Part shown: piece by piece, positions 1 through 11,984 of the stretch
Position numbering within the stretch: position 1 is the stretch's first letter
Layout: every line of letters begins with the position of its first letter
Assembly: GCF_019649055.1 (NCBI RefSeq)
Contig: NW_026570257.1
Span: 558,001-622,000, forward strand
Direction: 5' to 3'
DNA from: Paramacrobiotus metropolitanus
Lineage: Eukaryota > Tardigrada > Eutardigrada > Parachela > Macrobiotidae
Length of the DNA stretch: 64,000 nucleotides
Program-made: the position numbers and the translations under genes
The notes under the pieces: model-generated
The model's input: only the letters and a program-made list of their open reading frames with translations
Told to the model about the DNA's origin: nothing
Database searches by the model: none

Positions 1-589
1 GCGCGGCTGCTGAATAGTGCTTATGGTGCATGATGGTCTTCACTTATACTTAGTGTCTTCACTTATCTGGTCACGATCAGAGGTTCGCCTCTCAGAAAAA
101 TTTAATTTTTTTCTGGAGAGAGAACAGACCCCAGGTATATTTAAAAAATACTTTAATCGGCAGTGGTCCAGTGGGCGTGGCGAAACACCAATTTAATTGT
201 AGACGGTACTGAACGGCAGACGGTACTAATGTATTGCCAATGCCGTACTGTCGTACCATTTCTGAGACTGATTACACTGACAAATTTTATTTTCTGAGTT
301 CTGTGTAACTCGTTATCATTGCGGTTTTTACTGCTTTATTTTATTTTATATCTTCTAAACCACTTTTTCGAACATTAAAAATTTTTAGAGAATCCCGCCA
401 CTATTTACCGACTGTGTTTGAACCATCCGTGTGCTGCAAATAATTTACGGCTCAATAAGTGGCGAGATTCTATAAAATTTTAAAGTTTCAAGACAATGAT
501 TTAGGAAATAAAATTGAATGAAGCGATAACGTGCGTATTACGCTGCAGTTGCATGCTACGTTGTAACCTGGACGTTCTGGGCAGTTCAC
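1..589. other. Left edge, no gene recognised
   Basis: I see no coding exon here that I can support. The stretch is AT-rich and lies outside the segmental duplication, whose similarity to the second unit begins near position 590. Around 150-180 a short GGGCGTGGC-containing run resembles sequence inside the first intron of the two CUB-B genes (near 6860 and 20,690), so this may be a scrap of an older copy, but the match is too short to rely on. Confidence 0.4.
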
Positions 590-1241
590 GAGCGGTCGTA
601 GACCTTCCGCATTGACTGACATAACTGATGGGCTTATAACAAAATTAATTATTGTAGGTGCGCTGAAAATACTCGTACAATACTGCTGTATGACAGTTGC
701 TGTGCTACGCTCTGGTGCAGAAAATAAATCAACAGAAGAAGAAACATTAGAAAATAGTGTAAAACAATGCCAGCGGCAAATTACTGTACGTTTTGTTGAG
801 AGTGTAGTGACCACTCTCCACTAACAGACCCAAGGATTCTGTACTTACCTTGCAACGTACTGTACATTTACAATCCACCGAATGCTCGACGAATAGAATG
901 ATATAATGGTGCAAACTGCCAACCGGTTTCGGCATGGATAGGTAACCCAAATGGTGCTCGTACGTACCGTCGGTAAAATATTTAATACACTGTATTAATA
1001 AATAATTCAAACACTTAGCAGCATCAAGTATTAGCAGTGTAACTGCCATCGCTGGCCTGCAAGCAGAAACCGCCTTAGAAAAGCCCATACTGTAGATAAA
1101 ACAGCCATGCCATGCAACGCTCTGCAAAAATAAAAAAAGCAGCTCCGAAAATGCGAAGCAGTGGTAATTGTTATTCTAACGAATTACATAGCTTTTGTCT
1201 AAATACAGAGTTTACAGGCGTTAAGCAGTTACAAATTCGCA

Positions 1242-4200
1242 ATGCAGCTTGTATTTCTAGTTTACAGTTTATTCAGTTTGAAAAAGAACTGGTTTATCAC
1301 TGCCCAGCCTTTACTGCCAATGCCAGCCGGAAAATTTAACTTTCTTACCGACTTTTTCCCAATACTCCAACCTGTCCCGCTGCAGCCTGCAGCGACACCG
1401 TCCCCGATTTCCCCAGAGCAGCCAGCAATATCGAGATCAGCGGCAGCCGACCTTTTCTCATCCGAAACGGCCGAAACCGCCTTCGTCCGGAAGTGTGCGG
1501 GACATGTATCGAAAGCGGCGCTGAATTGTCCTTGCGCCGCACCAGGACATAGCTGTGCACCGTCATACTCCGTTTGCAGTGAAAACAACCACTGTATATG
1601 CGATCCCGCTACATCGTACATCAACGCCACAAATACAGGATGTACGCCGTATCCTACGACAACAGGTATTTGTAAACTGGAGTCGTCAGAAAAACAGTAA
1701 AGCTGGTCCCATCATAAAGCAGTCTCTAAATGGTTTTGGTTGCAGCTTGCCCCGCAGTGACGTGCCCGACGACTACCAGTAAGTAACAAAATATCCCTTC
1801 GGTGTCGACGGTACTCACGGTGGCAAGGAGTTCTGTGAAATGGTCTGGAACATGCCACCAGTTTTGCACCGTCAACTAGCACGCAGCTTCTACAGATACA
1901 TTTAAACTGTCAGTTAATTTTACGTTAGAACTGGAGTACACCCTAGCGTGAAGACTTGTGCAAATTGTTATGAAAACGACACGTCGTAAAACATCCCGTC
2001 GATGAGACAGTGTCAAATCTGTCTTGTATAAAAAGTTTGAACCACGGGCACAAGCCCATTTTAACTGTATTCGGGCAATTCAGCTGACTACAAAGTACAG
2101 TATAAGAGTATATTGAGTAAAATATTATAAGAATACTGTGGACTTTTCGCTTTTATTAATCATTAGGTACTACTTGGGGGTGCTTTCACTACAAAACCGT
2201 AGGCTTTTCTAAACAGCCGACCTGCAAATGTTGCAGCAAAATGGAATTGATTGGCTAGTGACCAGTTTCTTTTTGCAGGCGCTACGTGTCCAGTCTGTCC
2301 AACCACGACTGCTGACACCTGTTCGACAACTACCAGCAGCACCAGCACAGGTTCTGTTAACAATGCAAAAATGTAACTGTCTTAACAAGATTATACGGAT
2401 TTTGTGCTTCCGGTCGGTATATTTTAAGTTCACGGCAATTTCGGCGCTTAGCATATACTCTGTATTGTACTTTGGTACAGACAGAGATTGTCATATCTTT
2501 TTACTTTGGCTTGGATAACGGAATCCAAATTAGTTATTTAAACGGCGCTATATTTAGATTAATGCGTCAATGTTAAGTCGAGTTAATTTGTGCGACAGCA
2601 CTGCAAGACGCGCTTGAACTGAATAGATCGACATTAAAGTAGACGCCGTCAAACCTACAGATAAATTAAGTGTACAACGAACATTACAATTATTTTCAGC
2701 GTCGAGCACCACCACCACCACAGCAACAACAACTGCCGCTCCGTCATCAGCATGTAAGGCGACTCCAGAGATAAAAGCTCCACCAAATCCGTTAACTACA
2801 GGCGAGTGGCCGTCGTAACAATACACCCAAACTGTTTCATAAAGTGGCTGGATCGATCGGAAGGTTACACAGTCCACAAAGACATACAAAGTGGAAGAGA
2901 AAAATAATCATGTGGCTGTTTTACTATTCTTCCAGGATGTGGTGGCTGCATCACCGTTCCAGCATCGGGTACGGTTGCGTTTACTTCACCTGTTGCAGGA
3001 ACCGACGAATTTGCAGGCGGGTTAGGCGCGGGCGCAAATACGAATGGTGATTATCCGAACAACGCCTTCTGCGTATGGACCATCGAGGGCCCTCTCGGGA
3101 AGCAACTGCTGGTATAGTATTTACTGATATACATTCGATTATCTGCGTTCAGCGCTCACGCTCGATATTAAAACGATGCACTCAAAGCATCTGAACTCGA
3201 ATTGCTTACTCAGCGTTTCGAGGGAGGTTACGACTGTACAGGTTGGGATTAAAGGATGTAAGGTCACGAATCAGCTGTTATTACGATTACAAGAAGAGAG
3301 AAACACCAATTCACTGTGCGGCCACATCGCAGGCCTAATTTATTAGACGTCGTCCCGTACGAACGGAAACAGAACCAAAATGAAATCAGGTATAGAAATA
3401 GAAGGGGTACCTTCCGACAGGTGTGTCTAGTCATGCTGCGTGCATGGTGAGCTGGCCAAAACAGGTAGTCAGTCACACATGGTGAACCGCTTCGACGACA
3501 TTCATCAGCTTGAATATCATCCCATTTCGCATACGGGACATTTCGCCGACGAGGCATTTTGACAACGACGTACTGTATATTTTCGTCAATAGCGGATTCT
3601 GCTGGTTATCACCAATTGTCTTGCCAGTTCCACCGTTATCAGCGGCCAACTGTGTTATAAGTATCTGGGAGTTTTTGAATACGTTCTCTGGGCTGATATC
3701 GCGAACGCCGCTGCATTTGCACTTACTGAAAAAGTTAAGAAATACAATGCAAAGCATTTAAAGGTCTTATAAGATCCCAAAAATTATTCGGCGTTCTATA
3801 TAGTAACGAATCTTATCGATATGAATTTCGGGCTGGCTGAATTTTGGTAGGGATGGGGGCGGTGAGGAGCGTAAAAGCTGCTGGGGTAGCGGCGAGAAAT
3901 TAGTAGGGGTCCTAGGGGCGGAAGGGGACGCCATACTTGCAACTCTGCCCCCGGGCGGTCAGAATTCGAAAACGGTTGTCCCGTAGCCCTTCCTCGACCA
4001 CCAGGGCCAGAGTATAAGCCTCGCATTTTCACTCGTGCTAAAATTTGCTTCGCTTTTATTATACGTAAAAACTTTCAAATTATTAGCCCGAGACGAAAGA
4101 AACTGGCCACGTTCTCGAACCGGAATTTTGCTCTTTTTCTTTCAGTTCACGGAAGATCCCTTGGTCACGTTCAATGTAAGTGGTGATCCTTCGAGTGATT

Positions 4201-4549
4201 CGGAGCAAAGCGTCACATTTGCACGGATTATTTCATCTTATAATACTTATAAGTAATATTAACAGTTTTCCAAATGTTTTTTTACCAGATTGCTGACGGT
4301 GATCAGTGTGAGTTTGACGCGTTATACATCGACGGTCAGCGATATTGCATGGATGCGCCATTTACAACGCCCCAAACCGTGAGCAACCCTACCGTAAGTC
4401 CAATTAGCTTGGTCCACATTGATTTGTAAGATATGTGATATCGTATTGCTTTCTTCGCCATTTCTCTTTTCTCCGTAAAGGTTGTGGTCTTTTCATCGGA
4501 TTCTGTCAACACGGGCACAGGCTGGAAAATGAATATAAAAGCGGTTTAG
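1242..4549 (+). CDS. CUB-A1: secreted Cys-rich / Thr-rich / CUB protein (8 exons, 336 aa)
   Basis: Exons: 1242-1665, 1746-1778, 2279-2350, 2700-2801, 2936-3111, 4146-4175, 4289-4393, 4481-4549; they splice in frame to a stop. The N-terminus is short and hydrophobic (signal-peptide-like), followed by a Pro/Ser-rich stretch and a Cys-rich EB/EGF-like module (residues about 90-140, with spaced Cys ending in HCICDP). Exons 2-4 encode a Cys/Thr/Ser/Pro-rich linker likely to be O-glycosylated. Exons 5-8 encode one CUB domain: CGGC start, the YPNNAFCVW hallmark, a DQCEFDALYIDG segment with the second Cys pair, and a terminal GTGWKMNIKAV strand. The predicted role is extracellular binding or adhesion; no enzyme motif is present. 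The intron after exon 4 appears to use a GC donor. Exon 1 frame is supported by mostly third-position differences between paralogues. Confidence 0.8.
3130..3790. other. Copy-specific insertion inside intron 5 of CUB-A1
   Basis: Intron 5 of A1 is 1034 nt but the equivalent intron of A2 is 351 nt. The two introns align at their 3' halves, including a G-rich stretch and the CCAGAGTAT word before the acceptor, so about 650-700 nt here are extra in A1 or lost in A2. Open frames exist on both strands (for example 3473-3757, minus) but none matches a family I recognise, and I see no clear terminal inverted repeats. It could be a degenerate transposon. Confidence 0.45.
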
Positions 4550-6279
4550 TGGTGCCGTTCTGACATACTACTTATTTCAAATGCACGGAGTAGAACTGTG
4601 GACCCGTAAGACCGACAGCAAAGATTTTTCTAGAGACAAGGGATCGATAATCGCTTTGCGATGGCATTTGCTTGCTTGTTGTTGATACGCGTTTATAGTC
4701 GTTTTGTGTGGAAATTGCATATTGTAATAACTAGAAAAATGCGTAATGGCGTGCACTGGCAGACCGACACAAAAACCGTTTTTTTCTGTGGATTGTGCGC
4801 ACTGAAAACTTATAAGTGTATCTGTAGCATTTATGTATTAATATCCTGCCGAAATCATTGCGGAGTTTGAATCGCAAAATCAGAAAATATAATCTTGTTA
4901 ATGTTATCCTGCTGTAGTATGGTTGATTACTGCGGATGCATGAAGTCACATAATCAAATAAAATTGCATCTGGCTGTGATAGACATTATTTTCTGATGGA
5001 TGCAGCTGTCGTCGTCGAAACAGTCTTGCGGCCAACTGTCTCGGCGTCGATATGGCACCGAATGTCCAGCGACTAATTGTCCTCGGCAAAATGTCGCGAT
5101 GCCAGTGGTAACCAGTTTGTGAAACGGACTTGTACGTGTATGGTCTGCCACATACTGACACAAACCGTGGCACATCTTCCAGCTCCGCATGCAGAAAATG
5201 TTTTTCTTTTGTAGAAAAATTGAGTACCGCCATAGTATGCCTCAAAAAATAATTTCAGCTGCAAAGGTCAACAATGCGTGACTATACAAGCATGACTAGA
5301 ACAAACATGCGGTGGCAGCTGCCGCCGCTGTCCAGTTGTTCAGAACTTCGATTCCGAAACCAAAAATTCGGAACCAAAATATTTTGTGTAGGAATGTGTT
5401 CGCAAGTTAATAAGAAACAAATCTCCTAATGTCTGCAATTCGATAGCGGTAGCGTCGCCGACTGCACACGCGCTTCTGCATATTATGTCGACGTTCAAAA
5501 CTTGGAAGTGTTCACCGTGGTGCCCGCAAGGTTTGGCAATAAATGTCAGTACTACTTTCAAAGTTTCAACTCTGTATTATATATAAACATATAGGATAGT
5601 GTGTACTCTGTAGTACCATCTATCTACCGCTGTACACTTCCTTATTTTTTGGACAAATACAAGTGCACACCGGGAACACTCAGTCCGGAAGAAGACACCG
5701 CAAACGTACACTGACGCTAACATTTCGGTAGCAGCCGTAATAGCGAGAATATCATGGCATCCGCCCTAAGTAGCCGCAAATTAATTCCTGCTGCGCGAGG
5801 TAGCGGTCATTCGCCTCTGCACTAAACGCGAATTTTTGTATCTGTGCAAAGTGCAAACGCAAACCGTTAGTCACAGCGTAGATTGGGGGTTGCCAGCCGG
5901 TTTATCTGCAAGTAACCCAACCGGCACTACTAACCAGTAAGTACTGACATTATACAGCATTTCCATTCGTAAACCATACACAGTACAATTATGACGACAC
6001 ATACAAGTACACCAGTAGCAGATAATGTACGACGTGCAGTACTGTTAGCTGTACCAGTGAATTATAGCGAACGGTTATGTTGACCGGCGATCGTCAACCG
6101 CCCAAGGCCAACCCAACCTATAGAAAAATAAGTGATGTACTAGTCTCCGCCAAAACCGCAGAGAAAGTACTGTATCAGCGAGAGTTTGCATTTCACGAAA
6201 GAGCAGTGACCATTAATCAGCAAATTAGATTTTACCAAAGATTACGACAGCAGGCCAGTGCAATCAATCACAAATTACA
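4550..6279 (+). other. Spacer between CUB-A1 and CUB-B1
   Basis: There is no complete gene here. The stretch 5432-5560 resembles the terminal-exon-like ORF at 23,776-24,061 over about 100 nt (shared ACTTGGAAGT-type core with similar flanks), so it is probably a decayed copy of that exon. Sequence near 5660-5710 (CCGGAAGAAGACACC) resembles 19,610-19,640 in unit 2. The last several hundred bases before 6280 align with the B2 upstream region and may hold the promoter, but no clear TATA box is seen. Confidence 0.4.
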
Positions 6280-9200
6280 ATGCAGCTTCTTTTTCTAATC
6301 TGGAGTTTATTCGGTGTGAAATGGAATAATTGGTTTATCGCGGCTCAGCCTTTACTGCCAATGCCAATCGGGAAATTCAACTTTCTTCAGCAAATTCTCC
6401 CCGTATTCGCGCCTGTCCAGCTGCAGTCGGCAACGACATCTTCATCGATTTTCCCGGAGCAGCCAGCAGTATCGAGATCAGCGGCGGCCGACCTTTTCTC
6501 ATCCGAAACGGCTGAAACCGCCTTCATCCGGAAGTGTGCGGGACATGTATCGAAAGCTGCACTGAATTGTCCCTGTGCCGCACCTGGACAAAGCTGTGCA
6601 CCGGCATATTCCGTTTGTAGCGAAAACAACCACTGTATATGTAATCCGGCTTTATCGTCTATCAACGCCACAAAGACAGGATGTACGCTGTATCCCACGA
6701 CCACAGGTATTTTCAAACCGAAACTTGCCCGGTAACTCACCAGGGTACATTTTCCGTGTCTGAATGTAGAAAAGTCTGATTTTGTTGTAGAAAAATGGAA
6801 TACTACGAGTACTGCTGTATGCTTAAAAAATAATTTCGTCTGCAAAGATCCACTGGGCGTTACCAATCAAAATTTTAAAATGATAGTATTAGTTTATTGG
6901 ATACTAGTACTACATATATTGGATATCTGTATTGCTGAACGTGTTGGTTCAATGCAGGTTTTTTTGTAATAATTTTACATTTTGTAATGTATTATTTTTG
7001 ATTTTGCACGAGCGGCACTAGTTGTGAACCCTTTTATAATGGTGCATCCTAGCCGACGTGTTGGTTCAATGCAGGTTTTTTTGTAATAATTTTACATTTT
7101 GTAATGTATTATTTTTTATTTTGCACGAGCGGCACTAGTTGTGAACCCTTTTATAATGGTGCATCCTAGCCGAATATTGATATATCATTCTCAAAATTTT
7201 TTGAAGTATTAGCTTAACCGCAAAGAAGGAAGCTTGTACGAATGCGCTCGCTAACCATCCAATAACGAATTTGTGAAAGCGTACGATTTTACAACAGCGG
7301 CAGTCCGCACTGCTCTAAAGCGTAGTACCAGAGTACTGCACTAATGCGTTGTAACTGTGCGTAGTACAACACACTCGAACCGTAAAGCCGTCCTCAAAAA
7401 TGGTTTTTATTGCAGCTTGTCCATCAGTGACGTGCCCGACAACTTCCAGTAAGTAGCGAAATGTCCTCGTGTGTTGTTTGGCGGTAGCAAAGTGGTTACG
7501 AGAAGTGACCGGGATCATTTAACCAATTGAGCCCATGAATTTCAACGCAGCTAATGCGTTCGGATTTGTAAAAATTAATAATATTGGGCAAAATTTGATG
7601 ACAATCTGTAGCAAAATGATCAGGGGTAACATTTTACCGAAATGTGTCATCGACTGTTGTATAAAGAGGAATTTCAGCTACCTGGTAACTTTGAATTCAA
7701 CTGCAAGTGGCGGTGATCGGTATTTGTTTCAGGCGTTACATGTCCAGTTTGTCCAACCACTACTGCTGCAACTTGTACAACTACTACCAGCACTAGTAAG
7801 CTAACAGCTCATTATTCTTAATAATGAACTTGGATGCCATCTAAAATGGTGAATAATGTGTTTGTATTTCTTAAAGCATCGACAACAACAACCACTGCTC
7901 CGACTACAGCATGTGCGACTCCAGTGGCAATTGCGGTTCCTCCTCCATCAACTACGGGTGAGCTCACCGGCTGATCATTGACACTCTAACATTTAACAAG
8001 AGTCAATACACATCAGGTGATATTAATCGCAAAGCATAAAGCGAAAAAAAGAAGCTTGAATTTATTTAATTAATTTATTTTCTTTCCAGTGTGTGGCGGC
8101 TGCATTGCCATTCCAGCAACCGGGGCGTATGTTTTCACTGCCCCTGTTGGAGGACCAGGGGAAAGCGACCAGGACAACCTTGGCCAATATCCAAACAACG
8201 CATTGTGCAAATGGACTTTTGAGGCCCCTACCGGAAAGCAGTTGCGGGTAAGTTCGGACACAGTAATACTAAATTCCTGTCTGACTACTGGCACTGCTGT
8301 TCGCCTTGCGAATAGAGACACAAACGACCCACATTCGCTGCTTTTGCGGTGAAAGTAGAAGTGCTCGTATTGAAAGCTACCCGTGCGAGCTTATGACACC
8401 GGTAATGATTCCGCATTGCTAACGCTATTCGAGGACTGTTGGGTGAAAATATTCCCGAAGGCTGCTCTTGTAGAAACTCCATAATTATCATGTTCATTTG
8501 GTGATTTGGAGGTGTTTATTCCGGTATGGGGTGTGCAGCACTGAATGTCGTGTATCCCAAGACAGTACGAATGCGAACGTACAACGTACGCGTGGTTACT
8601 TTATCAATTTCACCCAAGTGCAGGGTTAAGAGATCCTGCATCCTCAGTCCTCTTACGCAGTGAAGAATATCCTAAGTGTGCCTCTCCAGATAGCACGCAA
8701 TGCAGAACGAGTTTTCCTTCCGTTACTGTGCACGCCTTGCATAATTTAATCGGGCAATGAAGTTTATTTCATTTTTACCTGGTTACCATGTGAAGTTATA
8801 ACAAAAAATGACTTTTTACCGAAATCCGGGTCTAATCGATTCAAATTTGGAAATTTTCGTTTTAGTTCACGGAAGATTCATTGTTTCCGTTCGATGTAAG
8901 TGGAGACCGTTCCATTGCCGTTGAACCTTAAATGCTGTTGCGGGCCTTGAGGCTGTGCGGAATAATGATTACTGTTAACTTTATGAATGCTCTAGCACAA
9001 GCAGATGATCAATCTCTTTTTGACCAGGTTCCTGGTGGTTGTGAATTCGACTTGCTATTCATCGCCGGTACGCAATACTGCGGTAATGGCGCAGGGGCTT
9101 TTTCGGCGGTAACCACGAGCAGCCCCACAGTAAGAGAAGAATTTTATTCTTACACAAATGTACGAGTATACGATCCTTGCAAACAATTGTTGCACTGTTT

Positions 9201-9286
9201 TTATTTTCTCTGTCAAGGTTGTGGTCTTCAAATCGGATTTCCAGGGGTGTGGAACAGGCTGGAAGATGGACATTCAAGCAGTCTAA
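6280..9286 (+). CDS. CUB-B1: secreted Cys-rich / Thr-rich / CUB protein (8 exons, 320 aa)
   Basis: Exons: 6280-6706, 7416-7448, 7733-7795, 7877-7957, 8090-8247, 8866-8895, 9028-9129, 9218-9286, with the same phases as A1 (1,1,1,1,0,0,0). The N-terminal signal-like segment, Pro/Ser stretch and EB-like Cys cluster are closely related to those of the A genes. The Thr-rich linker is shorter. The CUB half is a distinct subtype shared with B2: CIAIPATG opening, GGPGESD loop, NNALCKW core, CEFDLLFIAGTQYC second Cys pair and GWKMDIQAV ending. The product is predicted to be secreted; function unknown. Intron 1 (709 nt) contains a 117-bp tandem duplication. Confidence 0.8.
6940..7173. repeat. 117-bp perfect-register tandem duplication
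   Basis: Two head-to-tail copies (6940-7056 and 7057-7173) begin with CGTGTTGGTTCAATGC and end with GCATCCTAGCCGA. I find essentially one base difference (GATTTTG versus TATTTTG), so the duplication is very recent or maintained. It lies in intron 1 of CUB-B1. The matching B2 intron is about 220 nt shorter. Confidence 0.9.
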
Positions 9287-10337
9287 TCAGTGCCGGTTAG
9301 ACCTATTCCATTTTGATTTCTTCGTTTATGACGCGTTCCAGAAGACGTTGGATGGCGACGGGGTGGAGCTCATGTGAAAAAAGTGCCACCTTTACTTTTC
9401 GATCAAAAGTGCTTGTGAAAATATGCACTGCTGATGATAGACTGGTACTGCAAAAGCAAACAGTATTGTATCGGAAATCCTCAAAGGCTGTATGTTTTTT
9501 CTGTACTAAGCAAGCGGAAGCTAAGGTATTTTAATGACACAGAATATGTGAATTGGGGCAACGCTTTTTTATAGCCGCAAAACAAAACGTACCTTTATGC
9601 ATCATGTTTCGTGGGTAAAGAATGATATTGATAACCCCATCAATGCATGGTACAGATACTTACTCACTTTACGCAAGCACAACGTACACCAGCTACAGTT
9701 TATCTCCCCAGTTTTTATTTCAGCATATATAGCGCTACTAAAATTTGTGGATTACATATATTCATTTCACATGGCTTACCAGTTGCGGCTTACCAGTTGC
9801 TCGAGAACTGTTGACGTCAGCGTCAGCTTACCACTAAAACCTAAGTGTTACGAGTACTTAGGCTTGCTACAAGACTAAAAAGCAAATTACAACTATAATT
9901 TGCAAAAACGTGGCAGCACCCGAAGCACTGAGGACCATCGGCACAGTGAAAGCGACATATCCCGCCTTCACATGTACTGTGCGGCAACTGTCGCCCACAC
10001 GCCGTTAGAGCAAAGTTAATCATCACCAGGTTTCCGCGCAAAAGTGTTCACCAAAAGGCTGTTAAGGTCAACCACATATGCCTAAACACATATGCTTGGT
10101 CTAAGTCCCCATAATTTTAGTATTCGCATAATTTGCCAAGGGTGCTGTCCAGGACTCCAGGTGTCTAAAAATGCCAAAATAAATTTGTCGGTTTTGAGTT
10201 TCCCATATTCGCAGCATTCACATATATTCGGATGCGGAAGTGGTGATGCAGCACGCTCAGGCAATAAAGAAATACCGTGTGGATTTAGAAGGCGCTGTAA
10301 TGATACTTCTTGCGCGAATACATGGTGCCTCAGGATG
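9287..10337. other. 3' flank of CUB-B1 and spacer
   Basis: The first 250 nt or so (to about 9540) align with the 3' flank of B2, including GATGGCGACGGGGTG and GTGCTTGTGAAAAT, and are probably 3' UTR. From 9540 to 10,337 I see no gene and no match to unit 2. Confidence 0.5.
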
Positions 10338-11984
10338 TGACCGCGGTTTTTACTGTTGTTATTGTTACTAATATATTATGGTTATTGCGCCTAATTTTTT
10401 TCGTATTAAAAGAATTATGCTGGGAAACAGTATACAGTATAGTTTATAGTCGGTATGATACCGTGTAGTGTAATGTCTAATTATTAGTAATACACTTACA
10501 TCATTAGTGCCTAGCGGTACACAACAATCGTTTATTATAATTGTGCGAACCATGCGCAACACACAGTGCACACTGTACTGTAATAAGTGCTGAGAGATAG
10601 TTTAGTAATAATATTTCAATGTAACGTGACAGAGAACCAGCGAATGTTATTTCTGTCGAAGAACCACTCTTAGGCCGCTATGCCTTTTAGGAATGCATGC
10701 TCGCCTGGCTAAAAGGAGAGCTAGAAGTCGATTAGTTACCAGTTATTCGAACAGTATCGACGCCAGTGTGGTCGGAATTTTTTTCTGAACACTGTCTGTA
10801 CACTCTCAGAGACGCTGTAATTAGCATGTGTTTGTGTGGTTCAATCGCGGACTGGTTTTGTGGCAGAATCGGCAGATGATGAATTATTGTCAATTATTCA
10901 TACCGGCTACAATTTCCCCATTTACTGTGTGAAACGATTATTTTTTAAAAATAAGCGTTTTTGGTAAACAACTGACACATAGACATACGGAGTGCCTAAT
11001 TGTCATACTATCTGTATAATTACCATAATAAATTGAAAAGTAAATTTATTAATCGCATCACCTTTATTTTAGTGATGTTTAATTTAGCAGTTGTGACGAT
11101 TTGATTAGACTAGGAAAATCAATTTTTTATTTACTTCCAAGCAATAACTGTGAAATTAAGAAGCACTGTAGGAACGGGTTTCCCTGCACTTACTGACTGC
11201 AGTTATCCCTGGGGGTTCCCCGCTGCACGTCCAAAGTACAGTGGTAATCTGCAGGTGTTCATCGGGGAGCTATTTGCTACGGTGTTCATCGGGGAGCTAT
11301 TTGCTACCAGCGGTTATTAAGCGCAAGTAACCGGAAATTCGTGCAACTAACCTTTGTGCGCTCAGTGCGCTGTGATCTGTACGTACACGAGTGTCCCTTG
11401 CGGGCTGTTCATCCTGCCATTTGTAATCCAGCTCATGCGGTCTTCCCATAAAAAAGATTCTACGAGCAAAGAGATCTCACGTGCAAGTATGCATGCAATT
11501 GCACACTGCCGAAACATCAATTTTTCAACTAGATAGGCTTATCCAGTTTCCCGTCCTAGCTAGGTAAAGCGTTTTAATGTTTCGGATTTAATAAGCATTT
11601 GTAATGCAAACTGTGGGTGACAGCACTGTACTTATTGTACTTACGTAAATCAAGCTTCTGATCGCTCCTTAACCCAGAATGTACTCGTAGCTCGTCTTCG
11701 ATGGACATCTTTATGGACAATCAGCGTTTTCCAACGGTCATGGCACTAGGTGCAGCAGCCGTTGCGGCGGTGTCGCAATCGTTGCAGCTGCTGCTGGAGC
11801 AGCAAAACTGGATAGCTTTGAGCATTCTCTGTCACCGGGATTCTGACGATCCCCTTTTGCCTGAACGATGTCTGTTTATTAGGCGCTTTCTTGCCAAATA
11901 TCGGTCGACAATTAATCCTTTATTTATTATTATTGCATCCAGTACCAGTATCGAAATCAGTGATGCACTAGCACAAGCGAAATC
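10338..11984 (+). pseudogene. Truncated receptor guanylate cyclase copy (upstream region and ANF-receptor exon)
   Basis: This segment aligns with 26,386-29,227. The last part (about 11,690-11,984) corresponds to exon 4 of the intact rGC and encodes the same ligand-binding segment (MALGAAAVAAVSQSLQ, then NWIALSILCHRDSDDP). Near 11,540-11,570 a short block matches rGC exon 3 and its donor. Exons 1 and 2 are missing through a deletion relative to unit 2. The copy ends abruptly after the ALAQAKS codons and is followed by unrelated protease sequence. Several differences from the intact exon are synonymous in the ANF frame, so the copy may have been functional before truncation. Confidence 0.75.
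11254..11307. repeat. 27-bp tandem duplication
   Basis: GGTGTTCATCGGGGAGCTAT followed by TTGCTAC occurs twice in direct succession (11,254-11,280 and 11,281-11,307). The paralogous site in unit 2 (about 27,445) has a single copy, so this arose after the segmental duplication. Confidence 0.85.

Larger units (their letters stand above)
590..11984 (+). repeat. Segmental tandem duplication, unit 1 (CUB-A, CUB-B, truncated rGC)
   Basis: This unit is collinear with about 15,345-29,240. The similarity starts in the 5' flank of gene A1 (near 590 versus 15,345), continues through A1/A2 and B1/B2 and their 3' flanks (to about 9540 versus 23,180), and resumes at 10,338 versus 26,386 through the rGC upstream region and its fourth exon. 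It stops abruptly at 11,984, where unit 2 continues with rGC sequence and unit 1 switches to a serine-protease fragment. Unit 1 also lacks the stretch matching about 27,700-28,790, which holds rGC exons 1 and 2. Order and orientation are the same in both units. Extents are judged by eye. Confidence 0.8.

Noticed and set aside
3473-3757. Minus-strand ORF with GGTGKT, resembling a P-loop
   Set aside because: It lacks the rest of any P-loop NTPase, has no splice partners and sits in a copy-specific intron insertion.
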